Source: Jaltomata sinuosa (Eukaryota > Streptophyta > Magnoliopsida > Solanales > Solanaceae). From it: a stretch of 64,000 nt of DNA. Below are positions 21,975-33,600 of the stretch, in pieces. Where the stretch lies: contig QJPP01001593.1 in assembly GCA_003996215.1 (NCBI GenBank), positions 53,909-117,908 on the forward strand, written 5' to 3'. The notes below the pieces were generated by a model. It was given only the letters and a program-made list of their open reading frames with translations, was not told where the DNA came from and ran no database searches. The translations under genes and the position numbers were made by a program. Position 1 is the first letter of the stretch. The number at the start of each line of letters is the position of its first letter.

Positions 21975-24900
21975 TGTAACGACCTGTTCCGTCGTTACTA
22001 AATATATCTATGGTCAAGGAAGGTGATTCTCATTCGTAATAAGCGTTAGGATTAATTATATAGTATGAGAGTACATTTGGTATGTATTAAGATCATACAA
22101 TACTCCTACCACAAAGTTAAAATGAAAGTTTCCTTACCGATTTAGTTTTGAGCTAAGTTCAAACTAGGGTCAACTTCAAATGAGCATTCCTCCTAAAATA
22201 TAAAGAGTTAGGAGTCCCAATACCTACCAAATTAAATATCTCTGGATCCTCTTTTCAATGCCACCGATCGTTTGTTAATTCGTTTTCTGAGTAAAAAGTT
22301 ATGATCATTTTACTGAAGACTATTCGTGCTGAAAAATTGAGGCCGTTGTAGCGGGAATTAGGGTGCTATAGCGGTACCGCGGTAGCGGCTGGCAGGCCGC
22401 TATAGCAGAATGACGGGACTAGAAAGCCCAGAAATGGGTTTTATAATTCCATTCTCTCCTCTTCAGTTAAAAAGAGGCGAGGGTTGCTCCAAAAACTCTC
22501 CTAGGCTGCTCCAAAGCTGGGAAGCAATAGAGAGGAAGAATGCTTGGCGTCCAGGTAGGCTAGGTTTAATTGAGTAGTTGTAAACCCCTATTTTTTTTGC
22601 ATATTATTGTTTTAAATGACTGGAGGATTCATGCTTAGGCCTTCAGACATGGAGTTTGGAGGAATATTGTATTTGTCTGGCTGGTTGATGAATAGGGAAT
22701 GATGGGGTCGGGGTGATGAGTTTTCATTCCCGGTTTGTTTTTACTTGTTAACTTGTGTGTGATTCTAGATCTAGGGAACTAGATTGTAGGTAGTTTCAGG
22801 GAACCAAAAATATTGTAAGGAAATAAGTTGCTAGGTTGTAGCGGGTTCTCAGGAATACTTCAATTAAGGAAAGTGGGATGAATAGGAAGAGTTTGAAGTC
22901 CTTTATGATAATAAATAAATTTCCTAAGATGCACTCACATTCCGAGAAGGGGGGCCGGAGTTGGGGTAAACGATTATATGTGTTTAGAGGGTAAATCGTG
23001 AATTAGTCTTCAGACAAGATTTTCATATTGGGGATTATGAACCCGGTTATTGGGTAGGTGATGGTTATTGTCTTTCCAAATACAATGTGTGTACATATAA
23101 CTTTAGCTTAGTGATGTATGTGTTTGCATGCCTAGGGAATAAAGTTATTAATGTCTAAGTAGCTGGGTGTCAATTATGTGAAATGAACTTATTTTTGTTG
23201 CTTATTGGTTTTACAAGTGTGTTTCTGTTCATTTAATTATTGACTGTTGGATTTTGTGTGACATTGGTTGGCTCGGATATCACTCCTGGTATGGGATACT
23301 ATTGGTTATCTCGGGTACCACGTCTGGTAAGGGATACTAATGGTTGGCTTAGATACCATGCCTAGTACAGGTTTTATATCGATTGGCTCGGGTACCATGC
23401 CTGGTACAAGTTCTATAATGGTTGACTCCGGTACAAATGCCTGATACGAATTTACTTATTGTTAATTACATATTGGTTTCTTGAGTGAATCAGGTTTATC
23501 TGTGATTGATGTTCTTTACATGTTGGTTCCTTGAGTGAACCGGGTTTATCTGTTAGTGATGTTCTTTACATATTGATTCCTTGAGTGAACTGAGTTTATC
23601 TGTTATTGATGTTCTTTACATGTTGGGTTTCTGAGAGGGAAGAAATTTATTATTACTTGACATATATATTGGTCCTTGAAGGTTGGATTGGTGTGCTTAA
23701 GTGATAAGGTAGTTTCTTCTATAAATCAGAATCGTATGTTAAATGTCATAGATGATGTCCTAGGGATCCTTAGGAGGTCCGGGTTATTTCCAAGTTGTGA
23801 CATAATTATATGTGGTCTGGTTACTTGCATAGTGAGATATGACTTATAAGGTTGTTGAGTTTGGCTGTTGATTGGGGGTCTCATTGATAGTCATATGGAC
23901 TTGATTGTTTCATGTTGTCTGATAGTATTCTATTAATGGCGTACACTTGAATTTCCCATTTTGACAAGAGTGGCAGGCCGGCTAGTGGTGATGTTTGAGC
24001 TGGTTGGGCACAAAACTAGATGTGTTGAGGCGTATTGCTTGACAGGTCCAAGATTGGTGAGCTTAGAGGGACTAAGGTTCCTAGGGGATCAGGTTTGGCT
24101 GGTTTAGTGAAACAAGGTTAGTATTCTATGAGTGCATGAATAGGCGGGATGTCAAGGGTAAAGAACCTTAGGGGTTGAATATGCAGAACTCACAGGTAGT
24201 CCATTATTGTGGACTAAAGGCTAAGGGTTAAGGTTGTTGACTTAGGATCTTAAGTGAGGGTGACAGACCTGCTAACAGGGTTAGTTAGTAATGTGAATTA
24301 CGGGATTGAAACTGGTAAGGTATTTCTGGTGTTTAGCAAGATGGGTAGACTTGAAGAGTCTTTGTGTTATAAGGGGCATGTTATGACTGCGATGAAAAAG
24401 AGAAATGCCTGCTAATGGTGGAGTTGGCGGAGGAACAGGGTAGGAAGGCTTAGGGACGGAATGTACATGTTCTTAGTGGTGATACTATGATGGTAATGGT
24501 GGATGATGAAAGACTAGATTATTGTAACTTATTATATATTTTCTCTTGACTTCTTATATGATAGGATGCGGTGGATTCGGATCGACCGATGATGCCTATC
24601 AGTACGTATTATTTATACTGATACTACTCTTGTTTTACCTTTTTGGATATAGTCTGATTGCAGTATCAGTGATGTTTCTTAGGTACAGGACGACGGTGAT
24701 CTCCAGCAGCTTCTACTCTTCGTCTCCATGGTGGAAGTTGTGTCTTCTTTTTATATTGTACTTCTCTTTTAGAGCTCGTGTACCTGTTTTAGACTAGTTC
24801 CTAGGGAGGGTTGTATTCAAGTTGTAAAGGTTTTACTGTATTTAAACTTTGTAAATGTTTTTCCATGATCAAAGAGGGCTAATTCTTATGTTTTACTTTT

Positions 24901-24997
24901 AATTTTCGCATTTTACCTATTGAATCGGGTGGTAAATGCTCTCCTATCTAGGTGCTTAGAGTAGGTATCCACACGGCCCGATAGTTAGATCGTGGCA
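21975..24997 (+). mobile_element. Solo LTR, 3.0 kb, probably Ty3/gypsy
   Basis: Starts TGTAACGACCTGTTCCGTCG and ends TAGATCGTGGCA, so it has TG and CA termini. Flanks are CCATC (21970-21974) and CCGTC (24998-25002). The unoccupied paralogous site in unit B reads GCCCGTCAAG (8591-8600), so CCGTC is the original target and one copy has mutated. No gag-pol, primer-binding site or second LTR is seen, so internal DNA was lost by LTR recombination. The long LTR and TGTAACGACC start suggest a chromovirus-type gypsy element. The small ORF at 24546-24797 is not a gene. Confidence 0.85.
23270..23640 (+). repeat. Two tandem-repeat arrays inside the solo LTR
   Basis: Array 1 (about 23270-23455): five degenerate units of about 45-50 bp built on GGTTGGCTCGGGTACCATGC-like text ending in GGTAC words. 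Array 2 (about 23460-23640): four units of about 54 bp with TTGGTTCCTTGAGTGAACCG and GTTTATCTGTTATTGATGTT. Such arrays are common in long LTRs and would sit upstream of the transcription start. No function is inferred. Confidence 0.7.
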
Positions 24998-25138
24998 CCG
25001 TCAAACATGACCCAACACTAAAATGAGACAGTTTAGTAACAAATTATGAATATTCTATTACATAAAAATAATTATAATTGATTTAATTCAAATAGTATTT
25101 GTTAGTCTTATATTTTCAAGTATAGATTAATGGGTTGA

Positions 25139-25268
25139 GCCACAATAATATACCAGTATAATTTCATAAATGGGGGAGGGATGCAACACGAAGACTTTCA
25201 AGGGGGTCACCCATCCATAAGTAAATGGGTTGAGAGCTAGCCTAAGTGGTGAACTCCCCCACTTAGAT
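25139..25268 (-). mobile_element. SINE-like element with 5S rRNA-related segment (unit C copy)
   Basis: Paralogue of 14562-14712. The minus strand reads GGATGGGTGACCCCCTTGAA, then GTCTTCGTGTTGCATCCC, then a tail ATTATACTGGTATATTATTG. It arose by duplication of the whole unit, not by a new insertion, because the flanks are also shared. The second copy confirms that the 5S-like piece and the SINE-like tail were joined before the triplication. Confidence 0.55.
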
Positions 25269-26560
25269 GACAAAAAATGATAAATTAATAATATATTTCC
25301 AGTTCTTCAATTTTTTGAGTTGTTTTGCAATTGATTCACATATTCTCTGTACTACACTTGTCTCCTAAATTAAGAATAAAATAATTTTCATCATGTTATT
25401 ATAAAAATTAAAAAGCAATAGAGCTTGGATTAAAAGTTTAAATTAATAATTTTGAAATAACAATAATTCTCAAGAGTCGATTTTCTCAGAACAAAAACAC
25501 TGTTACAAGAACTCAGCGAGGTTGAAATGTGGATTTTCAGCCAAAAAATTAATTTGTTAACTTGGTTAAATCTGAGAAAATTAGAATTGATTAAGTACCA
25601 TTCATGGATAATATTAACAAAGAGGCATATTTGACCTTTTTCACTTATTATAACTAATTAGGTTAATTGGGGGTTCTAGTTAAATTTAAGACATATTCAG
25701 ATCAATTATTAAACGGTCGAGACATATGTGAGCTAAACTATAAACAAAGAGCATATTTGCTCAATTTCGAATACTTAAAAGGCATATTTGGACCTTTTTC
25801 ATTTAAAAAGTAAGAATTAAATTAAACTATAGTCTCAAATAAGTCGTGAGTATTTATGCGGTTATACTTATCTTATTAAGGGTAAAATGAGTAAGTTTTA
25901 AAATTATTATTAAATATAATAATAAAAGTATCTTTTTCAGTTAAATAAATTTGTAGAAATTAATTCGATAAAAGGAAGAAAGTATCAATTGAGATCAAAG
26001 AATCAATTGATACTATTCTTCTTTTTCTCGAATTAATTTCTTCAAATTTATTTAACTGAAGAATTAACTCGAATAACTGTTCAATTAACTTCATAAACTT
26101 AATTTCCATACTCACGAAACTAGCAAACATTAATAAGGATTCCTCTTCTTCCTCATCGCAGTTTCTGAATGAAATAGCTATTCAAAATATGAATCTTTTC
26201 TCATAAAAATTAAAATCATCAATGAACCTGTAAGAACATAAAATGTAAATAAAATTAAGACTAAGCATAAATAAAGTTTGTCATGAACTTGTCACCTAAC
26301 AAGTTGAAATAATTTCAGAATGATGAAAATTTGTGATGTCTCTGAGAGAGTTAATGACAATAAAAGAAAGCTTGATCAAATTTAACACAAGAAGTTAAGA
26401 AGGAGAAGCAAAAAATGATAAATATACCTTTTAGAAAAAGGTCACTAATTTATTCATTTGAACCTTGACATGAAACTTTATAATAAAAAAAACACAATAA
26501 ATAAAAAATTAATTAAATAATGAATGTATAACAAAGAGGAAAACTTGAGGAACTTGCAAA

Positions 26561-27459
26561 ACACAACAACACATGCTTAGTTAGTCTTTTCTGACCACAT
26601 TATCCAAGAAAAAGAAGTATGACAATTTAAAAAGAATTATTATTACTAACACTAGTTTTTTTACGATAATTTTTTCACATTGATCATGAATTTTTCTTTT
26701 GTAAAAATTAATTATTATTTTTTTGTAAAATATAAATTTATGAGTCAAATTTTACAATTAAAATAATAAAATCAGAATTTGAAAATATTTCAAATTCTAC
26801 CTTTTATAGAATTTGAGATTTGAAATCATGATTTGAAGTTGAAGTTGAAATTTTGTGATTTTATAATCGAATGCTGATTTAAAATCAAACTTAAAATCAG
26901 GCTACTTAATCCTATGAACAAACACCTACTTAATTATTCTAATCTTAATTATTAAGTTTGTTTATCTTATTTCTTTTTATAACTATTTAATGAATTCGAA
27001 TAGATTAAAATTATTAAGACATAACAGAGTCTTAAAATTATATTAAGGTGATATCTATTTCAAGTTTTTTTTTGTTTTTTTATAAAGAAGGTATTTCACC
27101 ACTTCGTTAACTTTCATCTCTATCCATAACATCATCGTCGTCCATTATTATCTACCACCATCCATAATTACCATTCTCAATAACAATCGTTACCAATGTA
27201 GATCATCACAAATAATTGTCACTGCTACTAGTTATTTTTTTAATATATGACCATCATCATCAATCACCATTATTTGATAATCATCATCAGTCATCACAAC
27301 TAAACATTAAATATTCTGTAATTTTTGAGTTATTCCTTAGATGTCGATCCTTTAAGAAACTATTTGTGCACTTATTTCAATGGAAATTTGAATTAATCGA
27401 ACTAATAAATTTCATATGCCGCGTTATTAAACCCAAAAAGAATGGGCCATTCGCATAAA
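26561..27459. other. AT-rich intergenic DNA
   Basis: No gene, repeat termini or RNA gene seen. 27110-27310 is rich in ATCATC and ACCATC words, a degenerate trinucleotide tract that creates the meaningless ORF at 27216-27458. Confidence 0.5.
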
Positions 27460-27689
27460 TATTTCTATTTTAGAGTGTTTTTTTTAATTTTTGCCCTTAA
27501 ATAGATGGTTTTTAATTATTTTTTTCTCTCACTTTAAGTAATAAAAAGTAGCCAGAAATATACGTTTGACATCGAAAAAGAGTTGCAAGGCAAAAATTAT
27601 CTTTTCGTATCATGCTATAACGCAACTTCAGTTTCAAAACGTTATGCCTTAAGAAGTTCATAACCCACAAGTTTATGCCTTACATGCAG

Positions 27690-28390
27690 GAGTGACTCAA
27701 GGGTGAAGCGTTTGTTTTAGGCCCCCAAAATATTAAAGCCCCAAAAATTTTAATAGTGAATTTTATAATTTTATTTTCACGTAAAACAATATTAAAGATT
27801 GTGTAAAAAAGGTTCAAAATTTATATTAAAAAAAAAAAGAAGGAAAAACTATCTACTTTTTGCCAAAAATATTTTAGAACTTTAAATAAAATAACTCAAA
27901 TTTTTTGATTAATAAATAATTTTTTTACAACAACATCTAAAGTAATGTATTGTAAACACAAGACTAACATTTTATTAATTAGGATTAATCCTTAATTTTA
28001 TATTACTATTTAAGGATAATTAAAGATTTTATGTCATTTAATATTCTTAAATTCTTAAAATTAATAATAACAAGTATGTAAACATAAAAAAGTCAACTCT
28101 AATTTTTTAATTTTTTTGTGTGTATTTGTTTTTTTTTTTGGGAGAAGAGTGGAAGGGAAGGGAAATGGAATTCGATCCTTCACCACAAGTGAAGGACGAA
28201 GGGCCTAAACCAACCGACAATCCTCACATCTTGCATATTTATATAGGCTTAAAACCTCTTACTAAAAATTTGCTTTAAGTCATTAATTTCATTAAGATAT
28301 TTTTATTTGCCTGATATATTTTAATTTCTACGAAATTTTACCAGACAAAGTAAATATTTTCTAAACTTAAAGGTGCCCTTCTTGACTGGC
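27690..28390. repeat. Dispersed repeat R1, intergenic copy
   Basis: From CAGGAGTGACTCAAGGGTGA, through GGAAAAACTATCTACTTTT and ATTTTAGAACTTT, to about 28080 it aligns with 34660-35020 inside translocator intron 4. Shared order and spacing show one dispersed family. Termini are not clear, and no coding capacity is seen. Confidence 0.6.
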
Positions 28391-28662
28391 CCACTTAGAG
28401 CTCAGTCCAAAACATGCTTGAACCTAACAACACAAAACTTGTCAAAATTGGAGTCTTCATCACCTTTTTAGGTTTGATCCTAAATTATAGTTTTTGACTT
28501 TGCTTCCAAAAAATTCTCAGAATAAGAAAGATACCAACAAAGATCCAATCAAAATAAGTATGACCAGTATTCCAACTGTCTCAATTTAAATGTCTTATTT
28601 TTTTAAATATTTTCTCAAAAAATAGTCTCTTTTTTTATATTTGATAAAAATTTCAATTCTAA

Positions 28663-29088
28663 GGGTGTGTTTAGTATGGAGAAAAATATTTTCTTATTTT
28701 TTTATGTTTTTAGATTGAATAAAAAAATTTAAAAATATTTTCTTTAGGAAAATAAGTTTCTTAAAAATAAGGAAAATGACTTCCTTAGTGGAACTAGGGA
28801 AAACAAGTTTAATAAATGACATTTAACGTTTATTGTATCCTGCCCACCCACTCAACGCGCCCAACCACTACCCCTTGACCACCCACCCCTGCCACCCCCG
28901 AGGCTTCACACCCCACCCCCTCCCATCCCTATAGACTATAGTGTTTTGCTAGATTACATATAAATACTCTTGAGATAATATTTTTCTTGCTTACTTACCA
29001 AACACTAGAAATGAGTAAGAAATCAACTTGTTTTTCAAGAAAATATTTTCTATCATGAAAAATATTCTCCTTCATACCATACACACCC
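28663..29088. mobile_element. Tourist-like MITE, complete copy
   Basis: A 426-bp element with inverted ends GGGTGTGTTTAGTATGGA and CCATACACACCC, flanked by TAA on both sides (28660-28662, 29089-29091). This fits PIF/Harbinger-type (Tourist) MITEs. The middle has a C-rich CCCACCCACTCAACGCG stretch. Further copies are at 29657-30026 (left end lost) and 57985-58402. Confidence 0.8.
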
Positions 29089-29656
29089 TAAAAAGGTGGT
29101 TGAGTTGGGATAGGGGTATCCCATAAGAAAGATCGGGGTCAAACTCATATGATCCTTTCTCAGTCAGCTGAGTTTGATGCACCGAGTATGGTATCTCAAA
29201 AAAAGGGTGCTAAGAGATATCCCCCATTTAGTCACTTTCTAAGTCGAGCTTGTTGTACCAGATTTACCGAGTGATTTGCACCAAATTTGTCTAGTAATTT
29301 ATGAATTCTTGTACAAGAGCGAGTTTATTCAGTGCACACTCGAAAGATAACAACTGCGAATTTTCCTAAAACTTTCCAACAAAAAGATAAATTCCAATTC
29401 CAATATGTCACCTATTTCTTTCAATTTGTCCAATTTGACCAGGACAATATCGTACGAATAAAACATTTAAATTAGGACGGAACGAACGAGTAATATTCAT
29501 TTTCCAATTCCAATATGATTTAAATAAAATTCTCAAGTTGTACTTTCTAGGAATCAACGTTGTACCAAATCTTCTTTACCCTGTCACCCCAGTTTGGTGC
29601 ATGTCACCAAAACCAAACCTACAAAACTTTCCTTTTACCTCAACTCCATCATAAAT

Positions 29657-30026
29657 ATTTTGAAAAATATTTTCTCTAACAAAATAAGTTCTTTAAAAAT
29701 GAAAATAATAACTTTCTTAATAAAAGTGAAAAAAATAAATTTTATAAATGACATTTAATATTTATTGTATCCTCCCCACCCACTCAATGCTCTCAACCAC
29801 TGCCCCTTGACCACCCACCCCGCCACCTCCGAGGCTCCACACCCCATCCTCTCCCACCCCTATAGTATTTGCTAGATTACATATAAGTGCTCTTGAGATA
29901 ATATTTTTCTTGCTTACTTACCAAACACTAAAAAATGAGTAAGAAACCAACTTGTTTTCCAAAAAAAAATAAATTCTAGGAAAACATTTTCGATGAAAAA
30001 TATTCTCCTTCATTCAAAATACACCC
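29657..30026. mobile_element. Tourist-like MITE, copy within the promoter duplication
   Basis: Same family as 28663-29088. The right end ACACCC-TAA is kept at 30026, while the left terminal repeat is missing at the duplication junction (the sequence enters within AAAATATTTTCTCTAAC). It was copied by the tandem duplication, not newly inserted. Confidence 0.7.
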
Positions 30027-30439
30027 TAAAAAGGTGGTTGAGTTGGTGTAGAGGTATACCGTAAGAAAGATCAAGAATCGAATCCCATGTGATCTTTTCC
30101 CAGTCAGCTGAGTTTGATGCAGCGAGTGTGCTACCCCAAAAAAAGGGTGCTAAGAGATATCCCCATTAGATCACTTTCTCAGTCGAGCTTGTTGCACTAG
30201 ATTTTACTAAGTGGTTTGCATCACATTTGTCTAGTAGTTTATGAGCTATTACACAAGAGCGGGTGCACATCTGAAAAGTAGCAATGCAAATTTTCCAAGA
30301 ACTTTCCAAAAAAAAAAAATCCAAATTCCAATATGTCACCTATTTCTTTCATTTCATCCAGTTTTACTGGAATAACATCGTACGAATAAGACACTTAAAT
30401 TGAGACAGACGGAGCGAATAATATTCATTTTCCAATTCC

Positions 30440-30457
30440 AATATATAATATAAATAA
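30440..30457 (+). promoter_or_regulatory. Probable TATA region of the translocator gene
   Basis: CCAATATATAATATAAATAA lies about 205-220 bp before the ATG at 30661, giving a plausible leader of about 180 nt. The equivalent in the distal promoter copy (29505-29530) reads CAATATGATTTAAATAAAA, a weaker TATA match. The assignment rests on position and composition only. Confidence 0.4.
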
Positions 30458-30660
30458 AATTCTCTAGTTGTACTTTCTTGGAATCAACGTTGTACCAAAT
30501 CTTCTTTAACACTGTCACCTCAGTTTGGTGTCACCAAAAACCAAACCTACAACACTTTTTCTTTTTTACCTCAATTCTATCAAAAAACATTTTTGTCTAA
30601 ATCTCAAACATTTTGTATCCAATTTCTTTCATTTTTTTCTTATTCAAGAACAGAATTATC

Positions 30661-33600
30661 ATGGCTTGTTTTGTAAAGCAATCACCTTTATCAATCACAC
30701 ATTCTGATTTGATTCCAAAAAGGTGTTACAATAATCAAGATTCAAATCTTGGGTTTTTGACATTTTCTTCAATTCCAAAAACAAAGATTCAAAAATGGGA
30801 TTTTTCATTTTCAACCAAGAAACCACTTTACATATCAAGAATTGAAAAGCCACTTATATGTAAAGCATATGAAGCTGAAAAATCACAATCTTTGGATTTA
30901 AATGTTGAATTGCCAAAATCACAGAGGGTTAAGATTAGCATATATTTTGCTACATGGTGGGCATTGAATGTAGTTTTTAATATATATAACAAGAAAGTTC
31001 TTAATGCATATCCTTTTCCATGGTTGACATCTACTCTGTCACTTGCTACTGGTTCATTGATTATGTTGATTTCATGGGCTACAAGAATTGCTGAATTCCC
31101 AAACACAGATCTTGAATTCTGGAAGAACCTGTTTCCGGTAAGAATAGTACTGCATAATGTGTATTAGTAATGTTGAGATTAGTAATGCAGAGATCACTTA
31201 TGCCGGGATCATTTCCTATCTACAGTTTGGTTTGGTGTAATAAGGGCAATTTTGTCTTTAATCATACTAATGCATGTATTAATAGTACTGAATAGTTTAT
31301 TAGTAATGTTTGGATTTGTAATGCATAGTTTAGTAATGCGAGCTTATTTCCTATCTATTGTTTGGTTTGGTGTACTAAGGGCAATTTTTTCTTTAACCGT
31401 GCTTATCCATGTATTAATAGCCGATGTATTTCTAATACTGAATAGGGTGTAGGCTGAAAATCCTACCAAACAAAGAATTGAATAATATCATGACTAATAC
31501 ATGTATCGAACGACCCCTTAAAGTTTTAAGCTTTGAAATTTATGATTTCTAGTATTGTTATTAGTACTTTTAGTAGTTTTAAACTTTAAGGGGTCGTTTG
31601 GTAGAGTGTATAAGAATAGTACTGAATAGTGTGTATTAGTAATACTTGGATTAGTACTGCATGGTTTAGTTATGCCGGGATCATTTCCTATTATCTACTG
31701 TTTGGTTTGGTGTATTAAGGACAATTTTGTCTTTAAACATGCTTATTCATGTATTAATAGTCCTTGTATTGCTAATACTGAATAGGATGTAGGCTGAATT
31801 CTGGAAGAATCTGTTTCCGGTAAGAACTCTTATGTTTTTAGGGGCTTTAGGTCGAGTGTATAAGAATAGTACTGAATACTGTGTATTAGTAATGCTTAGA
31901 TTAGTAATGTTGGGATTATTTCCTATCTACTGTTTGGTTTGGTGTATAAAGGGCAATTGTCTTTAACGATGCTTTTCCATGTATTAATAGCCATTGTATT
32001 GCTAATACTGAATAAGGTGCAGGCTGAAAATCCTACCAAACAAAGAATTAAATAATATCACGAGTAATACATGTATCAAATGACCCTTAAAGTTTTAAGC
32101 TTTGAAAGTTATGATTTCTAGTATTGTTATATAGTACTCTTAATAGTTTTAAATTTTAAGGGGTCGTTTGGTAGATTGTATAAGAATAGTACTGAATAGT
32201 GTGTATTAGTAATGCGGAGATTAGTAATGCAAAGCTTAGTTATGCTGGGATTATTTCCTATCTATTGTTTGGTTTGGTGTATTAAGGGCAATTTTGTCTT
32301 AAACCATGCTTATCCATGTATTAATAGCCGTTGTATTGCTAATACTGAATAGGGTGTAGGCTGAAAATCCTACCAAACAAAGAATTAAATAATATCATGA
32401 CTAATACATGTTTGGACCTCTTACAGTTTTAAGCTTTGAAAGTTATGATTTCTAGTATTGATATATAGTACTTTTAGTAGTTTATGAATACACAGGCCTC
32501 GGGTTTGAGACTTTGAACGAGAAACTCTTAGTAGGGAGCGTGTCCTCTTTTAGTGGGAGCAGGCGTGACAATGTGGATTGCATATTAGAGACATAAAGGA
32601 AAAAGGAAGTTTATGAATATGTACATTGTATTTAAGTAAGATTGAGAAATTAGCTTGGATCCCCGGTCATTGAATGTTCTTGAGCCGAGAGTCTATCGGA
32701 AACAGTCTCTCTACCTCCCAAGGTAGGGTAACGTTTGCGTACACTCTACCCTCCTCAAACCCCCACTTGTGGGACTACACCGTGTATGGTTTTGTTATTG
32801 TTGCCCCGGTCATTCAATGGATAGAGTACATGATTAACTTATTAACTTTCAAATATATTTAAATTTTATGTTATACTTTTTGGTGGTGAGGTAGGTTGCA
32901 GTTGCTCATACAATTGGGCATGTAGCAGCCACTGTTAGTATGTCCAAAGTTGCAGTTTCCTTCACTCATATAATCAAGAGTGGTGAACCGGCTTTTAGCG
33001 TGTTAGTTTCGAGGTTTTTGCTTGGTGAGACATTCCCACTTCCGGTATATTTGTCGCTTGTGCCGATCATTGGTGGTTGTGCACTTTCAGCTGCTACTGA
33101 GCTCAATTTCAACATGACTGGTGAGAGCAATTATGATTTAATTTACTTCACTTTTGATCAGACAATTACTTACTGATATTTGATTTGTGGATATAATGTG
33201 GCTTCTGAAATTTAGTATATTGTTATTACAGGTTTTATGGGAGCAATGATATCAAATCTTGCGTTTGTGTTTCGGAATATATTCTCAAAGAAAGGAATGA
33301 AGGGGAAGTCTGTTAGCGGGATGAACTATTATGCGTGTTTGTCCATTATGTCTCTGTTAATTCTTATACCGTTTGCAATTGCAATGGAGGGCCCCCAGAT
33401 GTGGGCAGTAGGATGGCAAAACGCTGTCTCTCAGATAGGACCTAATTTTGTTTGGTAAGGACTTATAACTTCCGCTTCTCATGATGTGTATGCGCTCCCA
33501 GTATTTGCAGTTCTTAACATATGTTACGCTGATAGATAGTAGTAATGATATTATACATCTATCTCTGAATTTGTGTCCCGGTTGTATCAGTTTGAGATAG

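Larger units (their letters stand above)
21560..26560. repeat. Tandem unit C (split by the 3.0-kb solo LTR)
   Basis: 21560-21974 and 24998-25360 match 8150-8650 and 14475-14790 of unit B. 25360-25990 matches the block starting at 14790. 26140-26560 matches 20150-20540. It is the most diverged copy and lacks the SINE and MULE insertions of unit A. After about 26560 the similarity ends. No gene is seen. Confidence 0.75.
28663..30585. repeat. Tandem duplication covering the translocator promoter
   Basis: Copy 1 is about 28700-29655 and copy 2 about 29657-30585, offset 930-938 bp. Each contains, in order, the Tourist MITE, an AAAGGTGGTTGAGTTGG block with possible Pol III A and B boxes (SINE-like), and a promoter-proximal block with GAATCAACGTTGTACCAAAT and CAGTTTGGTG. 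The proximal copy ends about 75 bp before the start codon, so core promoter and 5' leader have been doubled. Confidence 0.8.

Noticed and set aside
24546..24797. 83-codon ORF with a hydrophobic stretch
   Set aside because: It lies wholly within the solo LTR near its expected transcript end region, with no homologous domain.
30613..30660. An upstream extension of the GPT protein
   Set aside because: The open frame begins with TTG, not ATG. The ATG at 30661 gives a normal transit peptide.
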